Assembly (NCBI RefSeq): GCF_010093535.1
Contig: NW_022985180.1
Span: 631,054 to 695,053 of the forward strand
Origin: Lindgomyces ingoldianus
Lineage: Eukaryota; Ascomycota; Dothideomycetes; Pleosporales; Lindgomycetaceae
DNA length: 64,000 bases
Direction: 5' to 3'
Part shown: positions 1-10,164 of the stretch, in pieces
Layout: the number at the start of each line of letters is the position of its first letter
How positions within the stretch are numbered: the stretch's first letter is position 1
The notes under the pieces: generated by a model
The model's database searches: none
Seen by the model: only the letters and a program-made list of their open reading frames with translations
What the model was told of the DNA's origin: nothing
Program-made: the position numbers and the translations under genes

Positions 1-289
1 TTGAGAGACTGGTTCGTGACTTGCCATGCCAACGTTCCTGCAGTCTGAAATATCTTAGCGAAGCTCCCATGCTCAGCTGTTGTGTAGTGTGTACCCCGAG
101 TCCAGGCGTTAGCATCCCCGCCGTGACAACAAGATTAGATAAGACGAAGCACGACATTCGAAAAGGCAGAAAGACAGGCTGTCCAGTATCTTGCATCTGG
201 TCAGCGGACTTCCCTGGCACACTTTTCAATTGCTCGTGTGACCAATACCTGGATGTATCGTCGAGTCGATTATCTTCTTCGCTTTCCAT
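1..289 (-). CDS. Possible edge-truncated coding region, unknown product
   Basis: Reading the minus strand from an ATG at 289 there is an open frame of 96 codons that runs off the left edge of the window. The peptide starts MESEEDNRLDD and resembles no family I know. A stop lies in frame upstream, so the ATG could be a start or part of an internal exon. The opposite strand is also open over nearly the same interval (21-335), which weakens the case because both strands cannot be equally meaningful. Treat it as a candidate only; flanking sequence is needed to decide. Confidence 0.2.
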   Translation of the reverse strand, partial: MESEEDNRLDDTSRYWSHEQLKSVPGKSADQMQDTGQPVFLPFRMSCFVLSNLVVTAGMLTPGLGVHTTQQLSMGASLRYFRLQERWHGKSRTSLS

Positions 290-1120
290 AGCCCTGGCGT
301 CATCTCTTGTATCTCCCCCTGCTTGTACGCGATGACGAGTTGCTTTGCATGATCAAGTCCGGCCGAGGAGGTGAGGAGTGTTCTATGGCGCGAGCCGTCA
401 GCATTGTCGCATCAACGATCCTGTATTTACATCGACGAGAATTAATGATCGTGATACTCACCACACTTAGGAGAAGCAAGAGAATGTTCTTTATGATGCT
501 GACTCACCTGGGATCTGAGATATCTGCGGAATGTCTTACCCGTCCCCAATAAGTGCTCAGATCGTACTGGGAAACGGGTAGGTCGCGGTTGCCAGGCAAT
601 GAGGAAGTCATTGTGGGGTTCGCGAGCACCTATCGGCAGAGGGTAGTCAATTGATGTAATGGGATAGTTTTACGCTCTGCTCAACGTGGGCAGCTCGCGT
701 GTAAAAGGAGGAAGCTCGAATCTCGAAGCTCGAAATTTTGTAAGGAGGATGACAATATCGGAACCACGCCGTCATTGGCGGTGTGACAGCCGGCACGGGC
801 GTCGAACGCCGTGTCAAAAAAAGCGGGTAAGCGAACTATTCAACCTTGCCGTCACCCAAATAACATCTAACATGCCACAACATCTCTGTAAGCCAGCTTA
901 GAAGAACGGAAGGTAGACATCAGCACATTCCCGCTAGAGACGGAGTTGGGTTGATGAATGCACATCAGCATTTCCTCCAAAAGCAGAGAAGAGAAGGCTA
1001 GGTGTTGTTCGACGCTTTTATTGTTAGGCTACTCATTTCCTTAGTTGAAACATCATCCATTCACCTGTTTCTACATCTTCATACAAGTCCCATCCATCAA
1101 GTTCATGCTAGGAAACTTCC

Positions 1121-1175
1121 TTCCATGCTTCCATACTTTCATGCTACCATGCTTCCATGCTGCCATGCACTCATG
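1121..1175. repeat. Short imperfect CATGCTTC-like tandem repeat
   Basis: The motifs CCATGCTT, CATGCTACC and CCATGCTGCC follow each other about every 8-11 bases across this stretch. It is a degenerate minisatellite of no evident function. Confidence 0.5.
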
Positions 1176-1744
1176 AATTGCCCAATCCACCGTAGATTCT
1201 ACTTAAATTCCTCGTACCCAAACTTATTCAGTCCATATACAAAATCTGAGGCATCAATGACTCCCTTGCTTCTAGACCTCGTTCCATTCATGCATCCAAA
1301 GCCCATGCTAGTATGCAACATGGACCAGTCCATACTTCCAGGCTTTGATGTGTCGTTCTATCCGTGACCTAATCACTACCTACTGCCAGATACAGTCCAA
1401 TAAACCCATTTCATCAATCAAATAAATATTTGTTGAGTAGCTCTATCCTTAACCTGAGCACATACATGCTGCCATATAGAGTGCAACCAGTAGTTAATAT
1501 TTGTCAGTTTGAGTGAAGGATAATATGATTCTGCTGCTGCTCAGAGATGAAGTGATGTCGAGTGGAGTAGAATACCACAAATGTAGGAGCTGAGAGCGCG
1601 GTTGGATGAAGAAGCAACGCGAAGATTGAGAAGAGGGAGTAGCAAAGTAGAAAGCTACGAAATGTTTGATTGAGGGGACCCATTCATTGAACGTACAAAC
1701 TCTTGATGGGTTGGATGAGACTTCATATCATATAAAACCAAAGT

Positions 1745-1860
1745 AGTTTGAGAAGTTGAGAAGATGAGGTGTCAACGGAAACAACTAAAGGTGGACGAAG
1801 CCTGAAAAGGCTCCATGTGATATGAGGGTAAGTTGAGAAGTTGAGAAGGCGAGGTGTCGA
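1745..1860. repeat. Direct repeat of about 29 bp, two copies 86 bp apart
   Basis: A purine-rich block containing GAGAAGTTGAGAAG followed by GAGGTGTC occurs at 1745-1773 and again at 1831-1859 with a few substitutions. The region between is unrelated. Probably a local duplication. Confidence 0.5.
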
Positions 1861-2733
1861 CCCAAGAGTTGAAGGTGTTCTGCGAAGAAGTGATACCTCT
1901 TGGTAGATGGAGGTGAAAGACCTCAAGTGATGAGATGAAATGAAAGAATATGTGAAAGGGAATGATGTGTAAGTGCAACATGATGTGCAGTGGTAAGGTG
2001 CTCGAATGAGATTCCAAGGTTGAAACTCAAGGTTGTTGTTGCAATTGAGGTACGTAAAGGAATGGAAGAAGGTCTGCTCGAGCCTGGAGCATTCCTAAGT
2101 ATCTGGCCGGCAAATGAAGGGAAAGTAGATTCCAGATCTAAGTCCAAGGGAGGAAAAGTGGCGCCATCTCAGCGACGCGCTAGTGTCAGATTGAGTAAGG
2201 CGCACAATTTCTGGCAAGATATCACCTTCCATGACCTTGAATTGACCAGAAAAACGGAAAATTGCACGGTCATATAGCGATAGCTTCCAGCTTTCCTGAA
2301 GTGGTGTAGCGGTAGCCGAATCTGAACAACTCTTCTGTGAGGTTGAGCACAGGCCCTCCTTCGAGCACCATCGTAATTCTCCAGAGCTATATCGGTACAG
2401 TCATTACAGAGCAGCTAACCCTACGCAATACGGTGAGATACGGATATGAAAATTGATATGAAATATTTACAACTTCATCTCTATATCAAACATATGCACT
2501 TCTTAGTCTTCCTGACAACACTCTACTATGCATTTTTTGCCACGAAGCAATATATACAGCCACATTCATCCATGGAGAGCTACCCCAATGTCATAGCACC
2601 CAATGCATTAAATCCAGTTGCTAACCAATGCAGTGCGCCGTTCCAAATTTAAACGTGATTATCAAGACATGCAAGTGCTCGCTTTTATTATCCCCGATAT
2701 CCTACATCAAAGCGTCTGTACACAACCATAAAC

Positions 2734-5388
2734 TCATTTCTTCTTTTTCCCATTCTTTTGTTCGGGCAGGTTACTTGAGGAGAGAATCGCGTCGAATGTT
2801 TTGTTCGGGTCGTTGCTTGACTTCGGTCGCATGGCCGGAGAACTAGCAGGAGCGACACCAGCAGGCAGAGGGAGAGCTTCGAGGCCGAGATTCATCACGC
2901 TTTCTCTCCTTCGGTCAGGGCTCTGTGATCGCGACCGCACGGCTGAGTTAGGTGTAAGGAGGGATGGTGGAGGAGGAAGCGGCGCTGCGTCCATTGATTC
3001 GTGAACTGCTGCGTTGAGCACCGCGTCATTTTGAGACCATACATCGGCCATCTTCCAACAGTGCGATCTACGGTAAATACCTTCCACACCATGTTCAACA
3101 ATGTGGGCTGGAAGGTTAACGACTTGAGAGCCTCCCGCGACCCCAAACCAGGTTCGGGTCTGGTTCGTATCGTCACGTCCCCATGGAACGCCAGATTTGG
3201 GTGGCTCACAGAGGAAGTACTCCACCCCATCTGCAAACCTTACACCGGGTGCATCCACGGCAAGCATCGGAAGAGACTGTAGAACGGCATACAAGAACAG
3301 CCACTGTCCGGTACGCAACTCCCAGAGCTCTTCCATGGTCTTTCCAGAAGCTTGTTTTAGCTCAAATTTGCGGAAAGCATCTAGGAAAGACGTCTGTCGC
3401 TCGGAGTCTAGATTGTGCGACTGTCGGACCATCGCGACCATCTCATCTCCTTTCAGCTTTTTGTTCCGCGCCTTCGTATCTTTCTTTGCGTCCCCGGATG
3501 GATAGTCTTTCCTGAATCCTTTAAGCGAAGGATACATTGGCAAGTCGAACGGAATCGGCGGTTGCACTGGCGGTGTGCTTCGATCATATTCGCTCATGAC
3601 TCTTCGTAGAGCACGATAAGCAACGGCTTCAAAATCGGTTGCCTCGTCCTCAGTGGTGAACCCATCAGCCGTTCGAGTTGTAAGGTTGGTCCGATCTACA
3701 AGCAAGTCGTACAGGTTGGACATGTCATCATAAATGTCTCGTAGGACTAAACGATTCAGGCCGCTCGTTGTTAAATCGTTCTTCTTCGACCTTGCTTTCG
3801 GGATCCAAGAGCCGTATTTGGACTTGTAGTAGTCATGGACAAAGGATCGCGTCCCCATGAAAGCAGTCCTCCAGCTCTTAAACTTTACGACCTTCCTCTC
3901 GTCCGACGTATCGCTATTCATGAGGCCAGAGAACAAGGCAGGGAAATCAAAGTTACCCAGCTTCACATTAATGTTTTTCACCCGATTGTCAAGGTCCATG
4001 GAAGCTCGGCCCATTCTGTTCAGTGTCTTATGGCTAATTGACTGCATCTTGGGATGTTCAAGGGCTTTAATATCTTCCCACTTGCCGACGCCGTGCACGA
4101 ACCCTTCTGTATATAGGCCCATGGATCGCATGTGCTCACCAAGAACGATAGCTTCAACCGTCTTTTCGCGGCTGGACCGGACATCTGCGAGGTTCAACTC
4201 CTCAACGTAGCTGTCAAAGCTGGATGCAGCAACTTCACCGTACGTGGATCCATCGACATTGGAAAAATGGTAGCTTTGCAAGATGTCGGCAATTCTCATG
4301 AAAATCTCAAATATACCGGGGTGTCTCTCAGTTGCAACAAGAGACTGGCCAATTAGAAATGCGAAGAAATTACGATAAGCAACCAAGGTGTCGATATCTT
4401 TGGCCGTCAACCGTGGCTCCTTGCCAGTGGCTGCTACGGGAGAATTATCGGTGCTGAGGGCGATGGGTAAGACAATGTGTATCTCTGAATGGTCATCTTC
4501 CGTAGCGTCACTCAACGTTCTCGAGCCCTTCGAGCCATCGGAACTCCCTTCGGGGAAGGCTGGATCTGGTGAAGCCGTTCTTGAGGGAGGGTGATTTCCG
4601 GCAGAGGAATTTCGAAGCGTTCGGTCAATCAGTTGATTCTGAGTAGGAATGGAATCACTGTACAATCGACCGTGGGCGAGTCGGGTCAAGTATTGGGAAG
4701 CCGCATAGACGGAAGAATCTACACGGAAAGAGGGACCCTTGCCGTGGCTCCTGGGAAAAAGATAAATGAAAGTATCGCCCTGTTCATCCCAAAGCTCAGG
4801 CACCTGTAGTAACAACTGTTAGCACATCCCTGAGTCCGTAGTCACTAGATTTGTGGAAGAATATACCTTCTCTCCATTCAACAGCATAGCCAAGTTGTAT
4901 GGAACCTTTCCGCGGTGCCCAACCACCCAGGCTAGAGGACCCTGACCGGACACATTAACCTGCTCGTCGCTACTCTGTCCGCCCCCAAAGAGCCTGCTTC
5001 GCCGTTTCAACTTCTTCAACCCGTCCGCAGGAGTCAACCGGCTGCTGCCATTGTCAGGGGTGCCAGGCCGACTGTTTAGATCTGAGTGAGCGGGGGAAGC
5101 GCTTCGTGAATCTGGGGAAGAGAGGGGAGGCGGGGGTTGAAGAGCGGCAGGCGCGGGTTTGACAGGTGTGATAGTAGGTTGCTTGAGGAAGGCGTAGTCG
5201 GGCACAGGTGGAGGAGGGTAAGTAGGGGCGAGGTGTTGGGCAGAAGAGACACGGCTTTTGACAGCCTTGCTGAGTCGTCCGCTTGAGTCCGAGGATGCTG
5301 CGGAGCCCATGTCTTGGTGGTCAGGAGCGGACGACGAGGAAAACAACGACGATAGCCTATGGCTCGAACGCTTCTTCCTGGGGTCCAT
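2734..5388 (-). CDS. DUF8004-like fungal protein of unknown function
   Basis: Two exons on the minus strand: exon 1 5388-4867 (174 codons) and exon 2 4803-2734 (689 aa plus stop), separated by a 63-nt GT-AG intron (4866-4804, donor GTATAT, acceptor CTACAG). The join is phase 0 and gives 863 aa reading ...LLNGEK/VPELWDEQGDTF. The first 120 residues are a Ser/Pro-rich basic, probably disordered tail (MDPRKKRSSHRLSS...). A folded region follows from about residue 140, including the WDEQGDTFIYLFP segment and a long helical part (VAYRNFFAFLIGQSL, LNRLVLRDIYDDMSNLYDLL). The C-terminus is again Ser/Pro-rich and ends in lysines (GKKKK). No signal peptide or membrane segment is evident. The arrangement fits an uncharacterised Pezizomycotina family that I believe carries DUF8004; the family name is from memory and the function is unknown. 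It is divergent from the aminotransferase gene, 1.27 kb away. Confidence 0.85.
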
Positions 5389-6660
5389 GATGGCGATGGA
5401 GGATGAATATAGTAAATAGGACTGCGTGGCAGAGGAAGAAGAAATTATCTATTTGGTGAGCGACGTCAATAACAAACAATGCGCCATGCACAAAACAGGC
5501 GTCGTTGGAGGAACATGTATGAGAGAGGGTCAAGAGTGGGAAAGCTAGAGCCTAGTGGATTTGCTTTATTATGTACAGAGTGCGGGAGCAAGGGCGGAGG
5601 CAATGGATTGGCTTTGAATGAGGCCTTCCATGCACTTCGCTGCGGCGTCGTCATTTTCGCCGACCCCTGCTACGAGCCGCTTGCCGGGCTAGACCGCCCC
5701 AGAGTGCACGCAAATCATTCACCCTCGTAGCGCCACGAGTACCGCTGAGTCTGTTTCTTTTCACGGCTGCCATGCCCGCTCATTGGGTTTGACGACGATG
5801 TTGAGATATTTGTGGCACAGTTCGCAGTACCAGGCTGTCAGCCTCCAGCCGGGAGGTTAAGATCTCCCGACTGGGTGTCATGGAGCCAGAGAACAGCGCA
5901 TCCTCTGGGCCTGCGCCTTGCAGCTGGAAACAGGCCCCAGTTTCCATCCATGATCTCACACAAGCCTTTTTCATGGCCAGTTGCCGTGCCTCTTAAAGTC
6001 AGGCACCTTGCCGTCACGGCCCGCCATGTGTGTGTTAGAATGTCAATCTCTCTGTTGGAACCCTTGCGAACGCAATCCAAAGTTCACAGAGCTGTGCGCT
6101 GCGACTCGCACGGCAGCAATGGGTCAGCATCATCGAAGATATTTCCACCGGTGGAACAGAAAACTAGCCGAGCAGCTGTGCGGCCGCGTCTTCTTTAAGC
6201 AAGTCCACGCTGGTGAAGGCATTGATTCTATTCGACTGAGATGGCCTCAGCAGTGACGTCGCGGTCCCTTATCGATAACACTCGTCACCCATGCCGGAAG
6301 ACTCAACACCAGCATTCATTCGCCGCTTGATTACCTCCTTGTACTAATATGCTCTCCAAGGAGCAAATGGGTTCTGCTAACACACAGTCATCAGACAAGC
6401 GCCTCCCCTCCTCCAACGTTATTTAGGCCGCATGTTTCTGGCCCCTACGACATTTGCATTGGACCTGACCAGCAGTAATCCATTGTTAGGTACAAGGACT
6501 GGGCGCCACATACGAATCACCCACTTTAGACTATCCCGTATCCTACCCGACCCTTGAGGCTGAGGGTAAAATCTCCTAATACACTAGCTCTTGAATCAGC
6601 ATTTGTCCCTCCGTCAATATTTATTCAATTTTCTTACTCGCTACAAGGTAGAAGAGAATT
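5389..6660. other. Shared intergenic region between divergent genes
   Basis: This 1.27-kb gap separates the start codons of the DUF8004-like gene (minus) and the aminotransferase gene (plus), so both promoters should lie here. Overlapping open frames at 5,780-6,256 occur on both strands without family resemblance and are taken as chance in GC-balanced DNA. Confidence 0.5.
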
Positions 6661-8395
6661 ATGGTGGCATTCTCGGATATTGGCGGCTCTCGGAAGAGCT
6701 CCAAGAAACTTATCAACCTCCTGCGCGGCTGGCCCAATACTTCGCTACTGCCCACTCACCTGATTGAGAAGGCATCTCACAATGCTTTGTCGAACAAGGA
6801 AATTGCGTTCCCGGGGATGCTGTACGGTCCTGATCCGGGAGATCCGCGCTTACGCAAAAACGTCGCGTCCTGGCTAACCAACTTCTATCAGCCCCTGGCG
6901 CCAATACCTCCAGAGCGAATTACTATTACGGGGGGTGCCTCTCAGAATCTAGCATGCCTTCTCCAAGTCTTCACGGATCCAATTTATACGCGTAATGTAT
7001 GGATAGTCTCGCCGGCTTATATGCTAGCTTTCCGCATTTTCGACGACAGCGGATTCCATCAGAAGCTCCGTGCAGTGCCCGAAGACGAAGAAGGTATTAA
7101 TATTGAATTTCTAAAGAAAGAAATTAGGAAGAGCGAGGACAAGGCGAGTGCCGATGGGAACAATGCGCCGGTAACCTCCATTCAGCAAGGCTCATTTTAC
7201 TTTCATCGCTAACCATTTGTTAGCATGTTAAACCACAACGTGCTTGGGGGAAAATATACCGACATGTCATCTATGCGGTCCCAACTTTCTCCAACCCGTC
7301 GTTCAAGACGATGACTTTAAGGCGGAGGCAGGAGCTGGTAAAAGTTGCGAGGGAATACGATGCTCTCATCATCACAGATGATGTGTACGACTTCCTACAG
7401 TGGACGTCAAGTCTCAGTGCACAGACACAGTCTCTGGACAAGGCTGTATTGCCTCGGATAGTCGATGTCGACAGGTATCTCAACGGCGGCGCCGAAAGAG
7501 AAGGCGCTGATGGCTTTGGCAATGCTGCCTCCAACGGATCATTCTCGAAGATATGTGGTCCGGGACTGAGGACTGGATGGGTCGAAGGTACTGAAAAACT
7601 AGCGTATGGGGTGTCACAAACGTATGGAAGACTTTTCAAATTTTCATGCCACAAAACATGGCTGCCCTCTTAACGACTGTGTCGTCAGCCTCTTTCAACG
7701 TGGAGCAACTGAGATACTTGCTGACCATACGAGTGATTTGGATCTGCGGCCTGGTGCAACGGTTGTGGCTGGCGATCTAAAGCCCCAAAGCCCCATCCCA
7801 AAACAACAGCTAACGTCGTTACAGAGGAACAAGCCGGTCTGGCGGTTCTCCCTCCCAGCTGACTGCCACCTTCGTGGCCGAGACATTGGAATCCGGTGAA
7901 CTCCAGCGCTACGTGTACGAAACACTCCAGCCAGCGTATGGGGCACGCTATCGCAAAATGATTACCGCCATCAACAAAGAGCTGATTCCGTTGGGTTGTA
8001 CAGTCCCCCAAACAGATCGAGATGTGGTCGGTGGATATTTCATTTGGCTAACACTTCCGCATCCGCTCAAAGGCGCTGTAGTAGCGCAACGTGCGAAAGA
8101 CGAGGAGAATCTCATCGTTGCTCAAGGAGAAATTTTCGAGGTAAGAGGCGTCCCAAGCTCTAATTTCTAGCTTCTAGAAGATGCCAACGCATTCTAGGTT
8201 CCCGGAGATACCGATCATGCTCATTTCGAATATGACTTGAGAATGTGCTTCGCATGGGAAGACATCGAGCTTCTCGGTGAGGGCATCGAACGACTTGCAT
8301 GTGTCATTCGTTCTCTTCAAAATGACCAAAAGGAAAATAATTCAACGATGCAGCTTGCTACAGAAAATCGTGGGGGCGCAAAAAACTTCTGGTGA
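6661..8395 (+). CDS. PLP-dependent class I/II aminotransferase
   Basis: Four exons: 6661-7170, 7224-7621, 7825-8140 and 8198-8395, with introns of 53, 203 and 57 nt (donors GTAACC, GTATGG, GTAAGA; acceptors TTGTTAG, TTACAG, ATTCTAG). The first two introns have CTAAC branch sites. The joined product is 473 aa. It shows the fold-type I motifs in order: AFPGMLYGPDPGDPRLR near residue 60; TGGASQNLACLL near 100; the DDVYD motif at 222-226 (Asp222 and Tyr225 positioned to contact PLP); the Schiff-base Lys279 in SFSKICGPGLRTGW; and Arg423 in YDLRMCFAW, the usual substrate-carboxylate arginine. The C-terminal KNFW ending also fits. Closest to the fungal 2-aminoadipate/aromatic aminotransferase-like group (yeast YER152C type). 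It should transfer an amino group between an amino acid and a 2-oxo acid; the exact substrate cannot be told. No targeting signal is obvious, so probably cytosolic. Confidence 0.92.
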
Positions 8396-10164
8396 AGGAG
8401 GAGCAAGGTTATTTGTCCTACGTGTACTGCTGTTATTTCCGATGCATGTGAGGTTATTAACAGCACATCACATTGCGAAGAAGAATTATGGAACGATAGA
8501 ATGAAGAGCCTATGATTCGCGCCGGAGAGCTCAAAGGATGCATGCGTAGATTTCATTGGGTGATAAAAGTGAACAAAGGTAGTGAAGCATTAATAATGCA
8601 CGCCCAACGATCTCCTCAAATCAAACGCCCTTGCCAGTATGTCACTCCTGAAATAAAAGTGCACTCTAATTGTAAGATAACCCCGGCATTTCTGGGGTAC
8701 GTGTTTCTCAACGGATCTGGTCGTGATGCGCCGATTGGCACATGATCCTGTACCGTGGCTGGAGATGGGTCGTGAAGCTCTTGGTACTGAAAAAGCGTGC
8801 GCTTTGTTCTAAACAGCTTCCTTTGTCCGTTAGGCCGTTGAAAAAATGGTTCTCATTTTGCTCAGCTGCCCCGCATTCATCGTGAAATGAAGGATGTGGT
8901 GGCCGCATCGCTCTGACTCCAAAGTCATCTGTCCGAGGCAACTGATGAGCAGCCCAGTTCGGCTGGTCTCACCGTCGGTGAGTGTCTCTCCGTTTAACTA
9001 ACGAACACAAGTCGCGAACTCCGCGATCAGCCCTGCTTTTGTTGGCCAATATCCAAGAAAAACACCAGCACGATATCTTGGGCGGCCTGTTGCGTCGAGT
9101 TGGCCCTATCCCCGCCCTACCTCTGGTGGCCAGCGTCTGGCGAAGAAGCGCTGGCAGATAAAATATGTCCGAGTGCGACCAGTTAGCTGCCAGATGAGGC
9201 CAGGCAAAGAGTAGCCTGAGACATGCAGTCTGTTTCAAAGCTTCCAGACCCTGCCTCGGCTGTGGCTTGAAACGACGCTTGATCGGCAAATCCTCCAGGA
9301 ACGAACAACACCTCCTCACAGGATCCCGGACAGGTATATCACAATCACTGGCCACGGCCCACCTGATGTTTCACCCGCGGCACCAGAGATTGAAAGACAC
9401 GCACCACACTCCCTGTTCCCAGCGGTCGCGCTAGTCTAGGTACCACCATCAGGGCTCGCTAGCCACAAGGTTGCATTCTCTGCAATTGCTTCTAGACACC
9501 CGCAGAGCGACGGGGAGGTATGGCCACAGTCCCATATGATGAGGCAAAAGAGAATGATGGCTTGATGAATGGATCGGCGACGGCGACGGCGAATGGAGAT
9601 GGCGAGGCAGCGAGGCGCTGGCAGAACTTGAAAAATGCGAATATAAAATATATATCTGTTGCCAGGGATGAAGAGCATTGGAGAACAGAGCAAACAGCAC
9701 ATCGCGGCGATCTGCAACTTGAAACAGGGACGTTTGGAAACAAACGCTGGCGAGACCCCCGCCCAAGTATTGTGAGTAGCCCTCTTCGTATTCAATTGTA
9801 TATTAGCAATGCTTGCCCCCCTTCCATTTCTCTCTTGCCTATGCAGCCTTTGTGTTGTTGCTTGACAATTGTATTGTGTTGACCATATTCTCTATTCTTC
9901 CACTGTCACTCTTTTGTTCACAATACGCTCATTGCCTTCTATAAGAAGCCCCTTTTCTTGAGACTGAGTCTCTTCCCCCATAAATTTCTGTCCGCAATTC
10001 CTGAGAGTCCACCCCTACTTTTCGCTATATTCCTCTGCACCAAACAAACAAGAATATAGCGGTAGCACGTCTTTGCAAGGCACTGACGACTTTATCTACA
10101 ACAGTCCCTTCACTCTGTTTTTTGGACTCTCAAAAACTTCCACTTCGATCTACCTACCGCTATC
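8396..10164. other. Intergenic region upstream of the GH55 gene
   Basis: A 1.77-kb gap between the aminotransferase stop and the GH55 start. A frame at 9520-9882 (MATVPYDEAKENDG...) has a plausible GTGAGT donor near 9776 and a TATGCAG acceptor near 9846, but the product is short, hydrophilic, ends in a Cys-rich tail and matches nothing I know. It might be a leader exon or a non-coding transcript. A frame at 8969-9355 on the minus strand looks like noise. The last 250 bases are pyrimidine-rich, as is common in fungal promoters. Confidence 0.45.
9940..9945 (+). promoter_or_regulatory. Candidate TATA element of the GH55 gene
   Basis: TATAAG sits about 220 bases upstream of the GH55 ATG, followed by CT-rich sequence typical of the start region of strongly expressed fungal genes. 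Position and motif only; no transcript evidence. Confidence 0.3.

Larger units (their letters stand above)
290..2733. other. Intergenic, no supported gene
   Basis: Only short frames on both strands, without domains or convincing splice structure. It contains two small repeats (listed separately) and is moderately AT-rich near 2,400-2,730. It would hold the 3' flank of the DUF8004-like gene and whatever precedes the left-edge frame. Confidence 0.5.

Noticed and set aside
2281..2400. Sequence resembling a tRNA (GTGGTGTAGCGGT and CTTCGAGCACC)
   Set aside because: No acceptor stem or anticodon arm pairs convincingly, so it is not reported as a tRNA.
5780..6256. Four overlapping frames of 64-128 codons on both strands
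   Set aside because: No domain resemblance, no splice logic, and mutually exclusive overlaps; likely chance open frames in the promoter region.
8969..9355. 128-codon frame on the minus strand upstream of GH55
   Set aside because: Composition is Arg/Cys-rich without family resemblance and no start context; treated as noise.
9520..9882. 120-codon plus-strand frame with a possible in-frame intron
   Set aside because: Splice-like sites exist but the product is unrecognised and low in complexity; kept only as a remark in the intergenic entry.
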